A DNA stretch of 30,330 bases, taken from NCBI GenBank assembly GCA_029974035.1, contig JARKQG010000145.1, forward strand, positions 1 through 30,330, written 5' to 3'. The position numbers and the translations under genes were made by a program. The stretch's first letter is position 1; every line of letters begins with the position of its first letter. The notes under the pieces are model-generated. The model had not been told where the DNA came from, did not search any database, and saw nothing but the letters and a program-made list of their open reading frames with translations. The stretch comes from Eubacteriales bacterium (GTDB taxonomy: Bacteria; Bacillota_A; Clostridia; Christensenellales; Aristaeellaceae). Positions 8,009 to 15,697 of this stretch are shown here, one piece after another.

Positions 8009-8218
8009 TCATGCGCCATCCTCCCGAATTGCGCGGTGCTCAAGCTGGCCCACGCGCGCCATCGCCGTGCCGACATCCACCGTGCGGCACGTCAGCGGGT
8101 CCACAAGCTGCGGGTGGGCCCGGATGCAGTTGGGCGCCTTGGCGCGGTTCATCGCCCGGATCAGCTGGGAACCATCAGCCTGAACAGAGCGATTCACGCG
8201 CGGCAAGCCCCCGCTCAT
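8009..8218 (-). pseudogene. Remnant of a ROK-family regulator (helix-turn-helix part only)
   Basis: The 69-residue frame resembles the N terminus of ROK repressors (NagC/XylR/Mlc type): an opening LPRVNRSVQADGSQLIRAMN, then a region NCIRAHPQ... where a winged helix should be, ending VGQLEHRAIREDGA where the real family continues with a glycine-rich linker and the sugar-binding domain. The recognition-helix region is scrambled (LVDPLTCRTVDVGTAMARV), and the frame stops before any ROK domain. No ribosome-binding site precedes ATG 8218 or 8233. I interpret it as a truncated, degraded regulator; a functional mini-protein cannot be excluded because an intact promoter still faces it. Confidence 0.55.
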
Positions 8219-8252
8219 AATTAATACACCCATCGAATGAATTTATTGCTGT

Positions 8253-8281
8253 ATTATACGACGACCAATTTGTTGTGTCAA
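8253..8281 (-). promoter_or_regulatory. Perfect consensus promoter facing the ROK remnant
   Basis: Minus-strand TTGACA (8281-8276), 17-base spacer, TATAAT (8258-8253). Its orientation is toward the ROK remnant and the oxidoreductase gene at 7917, which it may now drive. Confidence 0.8.
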
Positions 8282-8284
8282 CAA
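8270..8284. promoter_or_regulatory. Dyad overlapping the -35, candidate repressor operator
   Basis: TTGTTGTGTCAACAA is a perfect 6-bp inverted repeat with a 3-base centre that overlaps the -35 hexamer. It could be the old autoregulatory operator of the ROK repressor, an inference from position and symmetry only. Confidence 0.5.
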
Positions 8285-8559
8285 GAATTTCGGTGGAGAT
8301 TCAAACGGAACTCAACGTAAAAAGCACAACGTGCAGGGCGCATATCCATGACGGTTGCGCGGCAAGGGCTTTGGGTGCAATTTGGGGCAAGAATCCGCCC
8401 GGCCGGGCCGCAGAAAATAAGAAACAGGTAAAATCTGCCCTTCCGGACGTAAAAGTGAGCGCTTGTGTTTTTGACGCGCATGAAATAATATAAATACGGG
8501 TTTCAACGGTATTTTGCCGCGCCGTGGGGAATCGTCCGCCTCGCGGGCGAAGGGAGTCG
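8285..8559. other. Intergenic stretch without a supported gene
   Basis: Frames here have no family resemblance and no ribosome-binding sites. A possible plus-strand promoter lies at 8463-8491 (TTGTGT, 17 bases, TAATAT), upstream of the AraC remnant and nagA. Nothing else is recognised. Confidence 0.4.
8463..8491 (+). promoter_or_regulatory. Candidate promoter for the nagA side
   Basis: TTGTGT (8463-8468), 17-base spacer, TAATAT (8486-8491), in a locally AT-rich patch. The -35 is weak. It is the only plausible plus-strand promoter before nagA at 8777. Confidence 0.35.
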
Positions 8560-8709
8560 AAAGTGGACCGGGCCCTTCGCCACATCGCGGCCAACCTCTG
8601 CGGAAAGCTCTCCGTGGCCATCGTGAAAGGCGCGGTCAACGCATGCCCCTCCTGCCTGTTCAAGCGCTGGTACGGCATGACGCCATCCGAATTTTCCCGC
8701 AGCATCGCG
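8560..8709 (+). pseudogene. Remnant of an AraC-family C-terminal DNA-binding domain
   Basis: The plus-strand frame reads KVDRALRHIAANLCGKLSVA, then GAVNACPSCLFKRWYGMTPSEF. This follows the AraC/XylS C-terminal plan (helix one IDxALxYIxxHL, a second HTH ending in FKRxxGMTPSEF). The canonical SPSYLSRLFKR stretch is shortened to CPSCLFKR, so recognition-helix residues are missing, and there is no N-terminal domain or start codon with a ribosome-binding site. The frame ends in unrelated residues overlapping nagA. It is a decayed fragment of a regulator, probably once controlling nagA or its neighbours. Confidence 0.6.
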
Positions 8710-8776
8710 CCCCGCGACATCGACAATAAGGCCGCCCGCCGCCAGGATAACGGATCCCGCGAAAGGAGCGACGCAC

Positions 8777-9919
8777 ATGAACGCCATCGTCAACGGAAAA
8801 ATCGTACTGCCCGACCGGATTGAGGAGGGCCCCGCGCTGCTCTTTGACAGCAAAATTCTGGGATTGACCGATCCCGAGGGCGTGCCCGCGGGCTCAAGGA
8901 TTCTGGACGCAGGCGGGCGGTACGTGCTGCCCGGCCTTCTGGATATGCACATCCACGGATATCTGGGCGAGGACGCTTCGGACGGGTCCCGCGAGGGGCT
9001 TCGCGTCATAGCCGAAGGCATTGTCAAAAACGGGGTGACGGGGTTTTTGCCCACCACGATGACCGTGTCCGAGCCCGCGCTGCGCGCCGCCTTCGGGCAG
9101 ATTCGCGCCGCCATGCGGGACAGCGCCGGCCCGGACTGGAAGGGCGCGCGCATTCTGGGGCTGAACGCGGAAGGCCCGTACATCAACCCCGCCCGGCGGG
9201 GCGCGCAGGCCGGGGAGAACATCCGGCCCGGCGACGCGGCGTTTCTGATGGAGTACGCGGACATCCTGCGCGTGTTCACCATCGCGCCGGAAATGCCCGG
9301 CAACATGGACTGCGTGCGCCAAATGGCGGGGAAGGCGCTCATTTCGATGGGCCATACAAACGCCGGGTTTGACGGGGCGCAGGCCGCCATCGAAGCGGGG
9401 ATCCGCAACGTCACACACCTTTTCAACGCTCAGACGCCGCTCATGCACCGGGATCCGGGCGTCGTGGGCGCCGCGCTGACGGACCCGCGCGTCAGCTGCG
9501 AGCTGATCGCCGACACATTCCACGTGCACCCGAAGCTCTTTGACATGCTCGCCCGGCTCAAGGGCGACAAGCTGGTGCTGATCACCGACTGCACGCGCGC
9601 GGGCGGCCTGGCGGACGGCGAGTACACCCTGGGCGGCCAGCCGATTTTTGTGAAGGGCATCGAGTGCCGCCTGAGGGACGGGACAATCGCGGGCAGCGTG
9701 CTGAAGCTGAACGAGGCCGTGCGCAACGTGCGCCGGCATTGCTCGCTGCCGCTGAACGCGGTGGTGAACATGGCCTCGCTGAACCCCGCGCGCCGCCTCG
9801 GCCTGGACGCCGCGAAGGGCTCGCTGGAATCCGGCAAGGACGCCGACATCCTGCTGTGCGACGAGGAGATCAACGTGACCATGACGATCGTCGGCGGAGC
9901 GGTCGTCCATGAGTCCTGA
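8777..9919 (+). CDS. nagA: N-acetylglucosamine-6-phosphate deacetylase
   Basis: 380-residue amidohydrolase converting GlcNAc-6-P to GlcN-6-P and acetate, a cytoplasmic step of amino-sugar and peptidoglycan recycling. Visible motifs in family order: metal-binding HIHG (His58, His60) after VLPGLLDM, GVTGFLPTTMT, the metal-ligand Glu in LNAEGPYINP, SMGHTNAGF, THLFNAQTPLMHR and the catalytic Asp in LITDCTRAGGLADG. The length is normal and the frame is intact. The start at 8777 has GAAAGGAGCG upstream. It is flanked on both sides by broken genes and no nagB or GlcNAc importer is present, so it may be an orphan survivor of a larger amino-sugar cluster. A related deacetylase role on another N-acetylated sugar phosphate is possible. 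Confidence 0.93.
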   Translation: MNAIVNGKIVLPDRIEEGPALLFDSKILGLTDPEGVPAGSRILDAGGRYVLPGLLDMHIHGYLGEDASDGSREGLRVIAEGIVKNGVTGFLPTTMTVSEPALRAAFGQIRAAMRDSAGPDWKGARILGLNAEGPYINPARRGAQAGENIRPGDAAFLMEYADILRVFTIAPEMPGNMDCVRQMAGKALISMGHTNAGFDGAQAAIEAGIRNVTHLFNAQTPLMHRDPGVVGAALTDPRVSCELIADTFHVHPKLFDMLARLKGDKLVLITDCTRAGGLADGEYTLGGQPIFVKGIECRLRDGTIAGSVLKLNEAVRNVRRHCSLPLNAVVNMASLNPARRLGLDAAKGSLESGKDADILLCDEEINVTMTIVGGAVVHES

Positions 9920-9933
9920 TGGGAGCGCATACG

Positions 9934-10775
9934 ATGAAACCGAGGATTACGGCAAAGCTGGACCCGGACTTTCTCCCGATGGAGTGGGTGCTGCGCGGCT
10001 ATGAGGCGGATGTGCGCGCCGGCGCGCGCGTTCCCTTCTGATCGCCATCGAGCGCAACCGGGGGCTCTGCGAAACCGCGTCGATCGACGTCTTCCCCGAC
10101 GGCGTGGACGACGCGCGCAGCTGCGCGGTGGTGGAGCGCCTCGTCAAGACGCTCCTTTGGGTGTACGGCGGCCATTGCATCCACGTGCACGGCTCCGGGG
10201 CGGTCTTTCGCCACCTGCGGGACGCCTACGCCCCGGGCGCCGCCCGGAAGATCGGCGAGGGCATTCCGCTGGTCGTCGCCAACGACGGGGACGTCACCGC
10301 GCTGGCAGGCGCGATGGACCTGAACGAAAACGGCGCCGCGGGCATCGCGCTGGGAGACATCCTGACGCCGGCGGAAAAGCTCAGCTCCGTCCAGCACTTG
10401 ATGGCGCAGGACGACCCGCGCGCCCAGGCCGTGTACGAAACCATCGGCGTGTACCTGGGCTACTCAATCGCCTACTATGCCCGGTTCTACGCGATGCGCC
10501 ACGTGCTGCTCATGGGGCGGGTCACCTCCGGCAAGGGCGGCGCCATCCTGCTGAAACGGGCGCGGGAAGTGCTCAAATCGGAATTTTCGGAGCTTTCCGG
10601 GCGCGTCCGGCTCCATCTGCCGGATGAATCCAGCCGCAGGGTGGGCCAGGCCATCGCGGCGGCAAGCCTGCCGGAACGCCGGGCCGTCGGGATCGACCCT
10701 CGACGCCAACGATGTGCCGCGCGGCGCAATTTCGATGGGCATCGGAACCATCACGCGCGCGCAGGGTGCCTCTGA
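9934..10775 (+). pseudogene. ROK-family sugar-kinase-like gene, frameshifted and internally deleted
   Basis: The frame opens at ATG 9934, 14 bases after nagA (MKPRITAKLDPDFLPMEWVL), and hits TGA at 10039-10041. Similarity continues one frame over as RSLLIAIERNRGLCETASID and on to VERLVKTLLWVYGG, so a frameshift lies around 10025-10040. Later, VVANDGDVTALAGAMDLNEN fits the ROK kinase core and VYETIGVYLGYSIAYYARFY with VLLMGRVTSGKGGAILL fits its C-terminal part. The expected nucleotide-binding start (DxGxT/S type) and the zinc region are absent between YAPGAAR and KIGEGIPLVV and again after GIALG, which suggests two in-frame deletions. C-terminal similarity ends near 10680; the tail to 10775 looks random. 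It is clearly inactive as a kinase. Confidence 0.75.
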
Positions 10776-10815
10776 TCGCGACGGGCGCGGACAAGGCCCC
10801 CCGCGGCGGACGCGC

Positions 10816-12243
10816 TCATTCCGCGGGCAGGATAAACCGGAATTCCGTCCCCCAATCCGCTCCGCTCTCCACCTCGATCGCAATGCCGTGGCGTTCGGCG
10901 ATCCGCCTGGCGATCGCGAGCCCAAGCCCGGAGCCCTGCGCATCGCGCGCGCCGGCGGCCCGATAAAAGCGGTCGAAGATGTGCGGAAGGTCCTCCGGGG
11001 GAATGCCAGGCCCGCGGTCGCGGATGATCGCCCGGCCCGGCGTCAGCACGACGTCGATCGACGCGCCCCTGGGCGAATACTTGACGGCGTTGTCCAGCAC
11101 GATGAGCAGCATCTGGCGCAGCCTGCCGTAGTCCCCGGTGAGCATGACCGGGGCGCTTCGTTCAACCCCGATTGCAATCTCCTTCGCCAGGGCGATCCCC
11201 CTGGCGGAGCGAACCGCGTCGTCCAGCGCGTCGCCGAGGTCCACCGCCTGTTTTTCGATGGGAAAATCCACGTTTTCAAGCCTGGTCAGGTCCAAAAGGT
11301 CGTTGACCAGCCGCTCGAGCCCAATCGTCTCCCCGAGCATCTGTCGGTGATAGGCCTCCACCTGCGCCGGCTCTTCCACCACGCGGTCGCACAGCGCCTC
11401 CAGCGAGCCGCGCAGCACCGTCACCGGCGTGCGCAGCTCATGGGAAATGTTGGCGATGAAATCCTGCCGCAGCCGGTTCAGGCGCCGGCGCTCGTCCTCG
11501 ACGTCCTGAAGTTTTTCGCTCAGCTGGTCGATGGCCGCCGCCAAAGCGCCGATTTCATCCGGCTGATGGACGCCGGTTCGGCCGCCGTAGGCGCCGGCGG
11601 CAAGGCGCACGGCCGCCGCCTCCATGCGCTCGAGGGGGCGGGTGAACTTTATCGAAAGCAGCGCCGAAAGCGCCGCCGACAGAAAGAGCGCCGCCGCGAG
11701 GCCGACGCCCATGGCCGTCAGCCCCTGCCGGACCGCCTGATCGACGCCGCTGGCCGGCGCGTGCAGAAGCAGCGCGCCCACAACCGCGCCGTCCGCCATG
11801 ATCGGGGTGCCGACGGTGATCGTGGGCGCGTCAAAGAGCCCGCTGAAGCTTTCGCTGAAGGTGGTTTCGCCCACGAGCACCCGCGCGACCACCGCGTCCG
11901 CGTCGGCGGGAAGATCGCCATAGGTGTACGCCCTGCCCCTCGTGCCCGCGGTGATCAGGGACCGGTGCCGGTCGACGACCCACGCGTCGGTCATCGCAAT
12001 CTCATCCAGCAGCCTCAGGTACGCGCCGTATCCCGCGCGGCTGCCCGCCGAGCCCGCCTGCCTGGACGCGTACCCGGACAGCGCCGAGGCCATCGCCTCC
12101 GCCCTCTGCCGGAGGGCGTCCCGGTTCATCGCCACCGCGCGCTCGCGAAAGAGGACCACGAACACGCCGCCGATGACCAGCGCAAAGAGGATCAGCGCCG
12201 TGCCGAAGTAGATCCACAGGCGCCTGGCAATCTTACTTTTCAC
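10816..12243 (-). CDS. Two-component sensor histidine kinase (HAMP/HisKA/HATPase)
   Basis: 475-residue membrane histidine kinase using GTG at 12243, which overlaps the response-regulator stop by 11 bases. Layout: TM1 at about residues 10-32, an extracytoplasmic sensor of roughly 140 residues with no recognised fold, TM2 about 175-199, a HAMP-like linker, and HisKA with phospho-accepting His268 in FIANISHELRTPV. The HATPase domain follows, with N box LDNAVKYS, G1 DRGPGIP and G2 GSGLGLAI. Longer in-frame starts exist inside the regulator gene but have no better ribosome-binding site. It works with the OmpR-type regulator upstream. The signal is unknown; the divergent ferritin-like gene suggests an envelope, metal or redox cue, which is inference. 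It ends convergently 40 bases from the ROK pseudogene. Confidence 0.93.
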   Translation of the reverse strand: MKSKIARRLWIYFGTALILFALVIGGVFVVLFRERAVAMNRDALRQRAEAMASALSGYASRQAGSAGSRAGYGAYLRLLDEIAMTDAWVVDRHRSLITAGTRGRAYTYGDLPADADAVVARVLVGETTFSESFSGLFDAPTITVGTPIMADGAVVGALLLHAPASGVDQAVRQGLTAMGVGLAAALFLSAALSALLSIKFTRPLERMEAAAVRLAAGAYGGRTGVHQPDEIGALAAAIDQLSEKLQDVEDERRRLNRLRQDFIANISHELRTPVTVLRGSLEALCDRVVEEPAQVEAYHRQMLGETIGLERLVNDLLDLTRLENVDFPIEKQAVDLGDALDDAVRSARGIALAKEIAIGVERSAPVMLTGDYGRLRQMLLIVLDNAVKYSPRGASIDVVLTPGRAIIRDRGPGIPPEDLPHIFDRFYRAAGARDAQGSGLGLAIARRIAERHGIAIEVESGADWGTEFRFILPAE

Positions 12244-12922
12244 CGGCGTTGCCCTCAAATTTGTAGCCGACGCCCCAGACGGTCTTGACCTCCCAGGTCG
12301 GGTGGTCAAACGCGTCCAACTTGGCGCGCAGCCGGCGGATGTGCGAATCGACGGTCCGGCTGTCGCCGAAGTAGTCGTACCCCCAGACGCTGGAGAGCAG
12401 GTTGTCCCTGGAAAAGACCTTCTGCCGGTTGGAGGCGAGCGTCCAGAGAATTTCGATCTCCTTCTTGGTCAGCGGGACGCTGCGGCTGTCGATGGCGACC
12501 GTGTAATCCAACATGTCCACCACGAGGTTGTCCAGGACGAGCGGCTTTTTCCCCTCGGCGGGCGCGACGCGGCGCAGGATGGCGCGCACCCGGGCCATCA
12601 CCTCGCCCGGCGAAAAGGGCTTCACGATATAGTCGTCCGCGCCGATGTCAAGGCCCATGATCCGCTCGAAATCCTCGCCCCGCGCCGTGATCATGATCAC
12701 CGGGGTGTCGGCGGTTTTGCGGATCTCCCGGCAGACCTCAAAGCCGTCCACCAGGGGCATCATCACGTCCAGCAGCACCACATCCGGGCGGCGCAGGCCG
12801 AAGATGTCCAGCGCCTGCCGCCCGTTTTCGGCGATGACGACCTCGTAGCCTTCCTTCGCGGCGTACTGTTCCAGGATGGATGTGATCTGTCGGTGGTCGT
12901 CGGCGATCAGCATCAGCGGCAT
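12233..12922 (-). CDS. OmpR/PhoB-family response regulator
   Basis: 229-residue regulator. The receiver domain (1 to about 120) has the acidic pocket Asp8-Asp9, phospho-acceptor Asp52 in VVLLDVMMP, Thr in MITARGED and the conserved Lys in DDYIVKPFSP. The C-terminal winged helix shows the OmpR pattern: VPLTKKEIEILWTLASNRQK, SRDNLLSSVWGYDYFGDSRT, VDSHIRRLRAKL and VWGVGYKFE. The start at 12922 (MPLMLIADDH) has GGGAGGGG upstream; an in-frame start further out would cover the promoter region. It is transcribed with the histidine kinase. OmpR-family proteins bind direct repeats of about 11 bp, and such repeats lie at 12972-12988 in its own promoter region. Confidence 0.95.
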   Translation of the reverse strand: MPLMLIADDHRQITSILEQYAAKEGYEVVIAENGRQALDIFGLRRPDVVLLDVMMPLVDGFEVCREIRKTADTPVIMITARGEDFERIMGLDIGADDYIVKPFSPGEVMARVRAILRRVAPAEGKKPLVLDNLVVDMLDYTVAIDSRSVPLTKKEIEILWTLASNRQKVFSRDNLLSSVWGYDYFGDSRTVDSHIRRLRAKLDAFDHPTWEVKTVWGVGYKFEGNAGEK

Positions 12923-12955
12923 ACCCGTCCCCTCCCGATGCTTCGATTCTACCCC

Positions 12956-12988
12956 ACTATAGCGCGCATCTGTGACGAATTCGTGACG
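12956..12988 (-). promoter_or_regulatory. Regulator promoter with 11-bp-period repeats
   Basis: GTGACG occurs at 12972-12977 and 12983-12988, exactly 11 bp apart. A TATAGT -10 (minus, 12961-12956) lies 10 bases away, so the repeats occupy the -35 position, as in PhoB-type activated promoters. No good -35 hexamer is visible. Confidence 0.6.
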
Positions 12989-13039
12989 CGGCCCTTTTCC
13001 CTCGGGGCGAGGCGTCACCGACAGAGAACCTGCAAAACA

Positions 13040-13067
13040 CGGATTCGTCACAGCTTTTTCCTATCCT
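13040..13067 (+). promoter_or_regulatory. Second regulator site and promoter toward the ferritin-like gene
   Basis: The minus strand of 13040-13054 reads GCTGTGACGAATCCG, matching the first site (CTGTGACGAATTCG) at 13 of 14 positions in inverted orientation. TATCCT at 13062-13067 could be the -10 of a plus-strand promoter with this site at -35. A further GGTGACGCC (minus) lies at 13011-13019. Confidence 0.5.
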
Positions 13068-13073
13068 TGGGCC

Positions 13074-13694
13074 ATGGCAACGGGGTTGCCGAATGAAAAT
13101 ATCGGAGGGAATCCACTTAAAAACGCATTTAAAACGCTGATCGCTGCGCTGGCGGTTCTGGCCCTGGCATCGGCGCCGGTGCTGGCGGTGTCCAGCCCGG
13201 ACACGGCCCCCGGCGGGGCCTACACCACGGAGCAGATGCTCGTCCGCGCCATGGAGGACGAATGCGCGGCGCTGGAAGGGTATCAGGCGATCATCGCGCA
13301 GTTCGGCGCGTTTCGGCCCTTCACCCGCCTGATCGCGGCAGAGCAGCGGCACATCGACCTTCTGACGCCGCTGTTTGACTCATATGGCGTGACCGGGCCG
13401 GACCGCGGCGCGGCGGATACCGCGACCGCCCCCGCCACACTGGAGGAAGCCTACGAGGCCGGGCGCGCGGCCGAGACGGCCAGCATCGAAATGTATGACG
13501 CCTTTCTCGCCCAGTCCCTCCCGGCGGACGTGCGGGCGGTGTTTACCGTGCTGAAGGCGGCGTCGGAAAACCACCTGGACTCGCTCGAGCGCGCGCGCTC
13601 CGGCCGGGCGGGGAACAACCCGGCGGGCCGGAGCGGCCGCGGCGCAGACGGCGGCCGCGGCCGCGGGAATGCGGGCGCCAATCGCAGAAACTGA
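13074..13694 (+). CDS. Secreted ferritin-like DUF2202-domain protein
   Basis: About 206 residues from ATG 13074, or 192 if translation begins at codon 15. The hydrophobic stretch at residues 18-38 followed by VLAVSS is a Sec signal peptide. The body is a four-helix ferritin-like bundle of the DUF2202 type: helix 1 with EDECAALEGYQAII (Glu61/Glu63), helix 2 with AAEQRHIDLL (Glu90, His93), helix 3 with AAETASIEMYD, helix 4 with ASENHLDSLE. The paired Glu and ExxH motifs suggest a di-metal site. The C terminus (about 30 residues) is rich in Gly, Arg and Asn and is probably disordered. A clean ribosome-binding site (GGAGGG, 13104-13109) sits 6 bases before codon 15, which is CTT rather than a normal start. 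The gene is divergent from the two-component pair, which probably controls it. Function is unproven. Confidence 0.82.
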   Translation: MATGLPNENIGGNPLKNAFKTLIAALAVLALASAPVLAVSSPDTAPGGAYTTEQMLVRAMEDECAALEGYQAIIAQFGAFRPFTRLIAAEQRHIDLLTPLFDSYGVTGPDRGAADTATAPATLEEAYEAGRAAETASIEMYDAFLAQSLPADVRAVFTVLKAASENHLDSLERARSGRAGNNPAGRSGRGADGGRGRGNAGANRRN

Positions 13695-13708
13695 ACCGGC
13701 CGCGCAGC

Positions 13709-13740
13709 CGGCGGGGCGGCAGACATCTGCCGCCCCGCCG
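13709..13740. terminator. Bidirectional GC hairpin between convergent genes
   Basis: CGGCGGGGCGGCAGA and TCTGCCGCCCCGCCG form a perfect 15-bp inverted repeat with a 2-base centre. It lies 14 bases past the DUF2202 stop and 38 bases past the aldolase stop on the other strand. No long T-run follows on either side, so efficiency is uncertain. Confidence 0.65.
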
Positions 13741-13778
13741 ATCATGCACGCCGCCGCATCCTTTTGAAAACCCCGCCG

Positions 13779-14615
13779 TCAGCCCTTTCCGGCGCTTCCG
13801 AACACGGTCAGCTTATTCAGGGTCGCCTGCGTCATCGCGTCTTCGGCCTGCTGCAGGGCGTCGGTATAGGAGGCGTCCGGGGAATCGCTCAGCGCGCGCC
13901 GGGCGGCCAGAATGATGTCGGTGTAGACGTTCACCTTGGTGATGCCGTGGGCGATGGTGCTGCGGAAGTCGTCGTCGGACAGGCCGGAGCCGCCGTGGAG
14001 CACCAGCGGAGCCTCCACCACCCCGCGGATGGCCTTCAGGCGCTCAATGTCCAGCCTGGGCGCGGATTTGAAAACGCCGTGCACGGTGCCGATGGATACG
14101 GCGAGAAAATCCGCGCCGGTCTGATCCACAAAATCGCTGGCCAGGGCGGGATCGGTGTACTCCGTGGTATCCTCGCTGCCGGTTTCGTCGGACAGGCCGC
14201 CGACGCGGCCCAGCTCGCATTCCACGCCCGCGCCGACAGCGTGGGCGATTTCCGCAATTTTTTTGGAGTTGGCCACGTTCTGCGCGTGGGTTTCCCGCGA
14301 GCCGTCGTACATGATGGAGCCAAAGCCCGCGCGGAGCGCCTGCACGAGCGTGTCAAAGTGGTACGTATGATCCAGGTGCACCGCCACCGGCACCTTCGCG
14401 CGCCGGGCCGCGTCCAGCATCAGCGGCGCGATCCAGTCAAAGGTCGCGTAGTTCAAAAGTCCCTCCGCCGTGCCGATGATGATCGGGGAGCGGGCCTCCT
14501 CCGCGGCGCGGACGTACGCCCGCGTCATGTCCATATTGACCGCGTTGAAGTAGCCGATGCCGTAGTGCCTCCGCTGCGCGTCCCGCAGCAGTTCTTTCAT
14601 TGTATAGAGGGCCAT
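13779..14615 (-). CDS. Class II (zinc) ketose-bisphosphate aldolase
   Basis: 278-residue FbaA/GatY-family aldolase, cleaving a ketose bisphosphate to dihydroxyacetone phosphate and an aldehyde phosphate. Zinc ligands are visible as His83 (HLDH 80-83, with catalytic Asp82), His179 (SIGTVHG) and His207 (LHGGSGL). The phosphate-binding NVYTDI region is near the C terminus, and ECELGRVGG (132-140) is typical. It is the last of seven genes and lies 35 bases after the polyol dehydrogenase. With the PfkB kinase it would complete a tagatose- or fructose-type lower pathway; which epimer is cleaved cannot be told. The ribosome-binding site AGGAAGGA lies about 12 bases before the ATG. Confidence 0.93.
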   Translation of the reverse strand: MALYTMKELLRDAQRRHYGIGYFNAVNMDMTRAYVRAAEEARSPIIIGTAEGLLNYATFDWIAPLMLDAARRAKVPVAVHLDHTYHFDTLVQALRAGFGSIMYDGSRETHAQNVANSKKIAEIAHAVGAGVECELGRVGGLSDETGSEDTTEYTDPALASDFVDQTGADFLAVSIGTVHGVFKSAPRLDIERLKAIRGVVEAPLVLHGGSGLSDDDFRSTIAHGITKVNVYTDIILAARRALSDSPDASYTDALQQAEDAMTQATLNKLTVFGSAGKG

Positions 14616-14650
14616 AATTTTAGTCGATCCTTCCTGTGTCTTTTTTCTTT

Positions 14651-15697
14651 TTACAGTTTGATGGCGACTTTGATGACCTCCGCCTTGGCGTCCACCGCGC
14701 GGCAGAAGGCGTCCTGCGTCTTTTCAAAGGGGAAGATCTCGCTGATCATGTGGCGGATGCCGATCCGGCCCGAGGCCACCGCCTTGATCGCCATGGGGTA
14801 GATGTTGACGTACCGGAAGACGGAGAGGATGTCCACCTCCTTATCGTTGGCCGCCAGAAAGCGGAAGGGCGTTTCGCCGTAGATGTTGCCCACCATCACG
14901 ATCTTTCCGCCGGGGGCGACCAGGTCGATGCTCATGGAGGCCGTCTTCTGGCTGCCCGCCGTTTCAAAGACGAAGTTGGCGCCCAGCCCGTCTGTCCGGC
15001 GGAGCACCTCCTGGATCAGGTCCTGCTTCGAGCTGTCGATGACCGACGCCGCGCCCATCCTGCGGGCGTTCTCCAGCCGGTTGGGGAAGAGATCCGCGGC
15101 GATGATCTCGTCCACCCCCATGGCCTTGAGCGAGGCGATGGTCATCAGGCCAATCGCGCCGCAGCCCAGCACCGCGGCGCTCTTTCCCAGCTTCGCCCCG
15201 GAGCGGTTGACGGCGTGCATGCCCACCGCCAGGGGTTCGATCAGCGCGCCCTCCAGCGTGTCCATGTTGTCGGGAAGCTTGAAGGCCAGCTTGGCGGGGT
15301 GGGCCACATAGCGGGACAGCGCCCCCCGCCGGAAGGGGTAGGCGGCCATGAAGTTCATGCTTCTGCACAGGTTGTAATGGCCCTCCAGGCAGTAGCTGCA
15401 CTTGCCGCAGCCGTCGCCCGGCTCGATGGCCACGCGGTCGCCCGGGACGAGGTGCCGGACATTCGCGCCCGCCTGCTCCACGATGCCGGAGCACTCGTGG
15501 CCCAGCACCAGCGGCAGAATCTTTTCCGGGTCAAAGGCGCCGCTGAAGGTGGGGTCTGCAAAAAAATGGGCGTCCGACCCGCAGATGGTCACGCGGTCGA
15601 TTCGCACCAGGACATCGTCGTCCCCGACGGCGGGCATGGCGGAATCCCTGATCTCAATCCGGCGGGGCCCCGTCAGGTATGCGGTTTGGTTTTTCAT
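14651..15697 (-). CDS. Zinc-dependent polyol dehydrogenase (sorbitol dehydrogenase-like)
   Basis: 348-residue MDR dehydrogenase. The catalytic-zinc set is Cys39 (ICGSDAHFF) with His67-Glu68 (LGHECSG), and GALIEPLAVGMHAV carries the further Glu typical of sorbitol and xylitol dehydrogenases. Structural zinc cysteines are at 97, 100, 103 and 111 (CGKCSYCLEGHYNLC). The Rossmann motif is VLGCGAIGLMT. The expected reaction is oxidation of a polyol to a ketose with NAD. The start at 15697 overlaps the kinase stop by 4 bases (ATGA) and has GGGAGGAACG upstream; longer in-frame starts lie inside the kinase gene. It probably supplies the ketose that the PfkB kinase phosphorylates. Confidence 0.92.
   Translation of the reverse strand: MKNQTAYLTGPRRIEIRDSAMPAVGDDDVLVRIDRVTICGSDAHFFADPTFSGAFDPEKILPLVLGHECSGIVEQAGANVRHLVPGDRVAIEPGDGCGKCSYCLEGHYNLCRSMNFMAAYPFRRGALSRYVAHPAKLAFKLPDNMDTLEGALIEPLAVGMHAVNRSGAKLGKSAAVLGCGAIGLMTIASLKAMGVDEIIAADLFPNRLENARRMGAASVIDSSKQDLIQEVLRRTDGLGANFVFETAGSQKTASMSIDLVAPGGKIVMVGNIYGETPFRFLAANDKEVDILSVFRYVNIYPMAIKAVASGRIGIRHMISEIFPFEKTQDAFCRAVDAKAEVIKVAIKL

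Noticed and set aside
10681..10785. Alternative frame near the end of the ROK pseudogene reading DANDVPRGAISMGIGTITRA
   Set aside because: Readable but no family match and no start; may be another fragment or chance.
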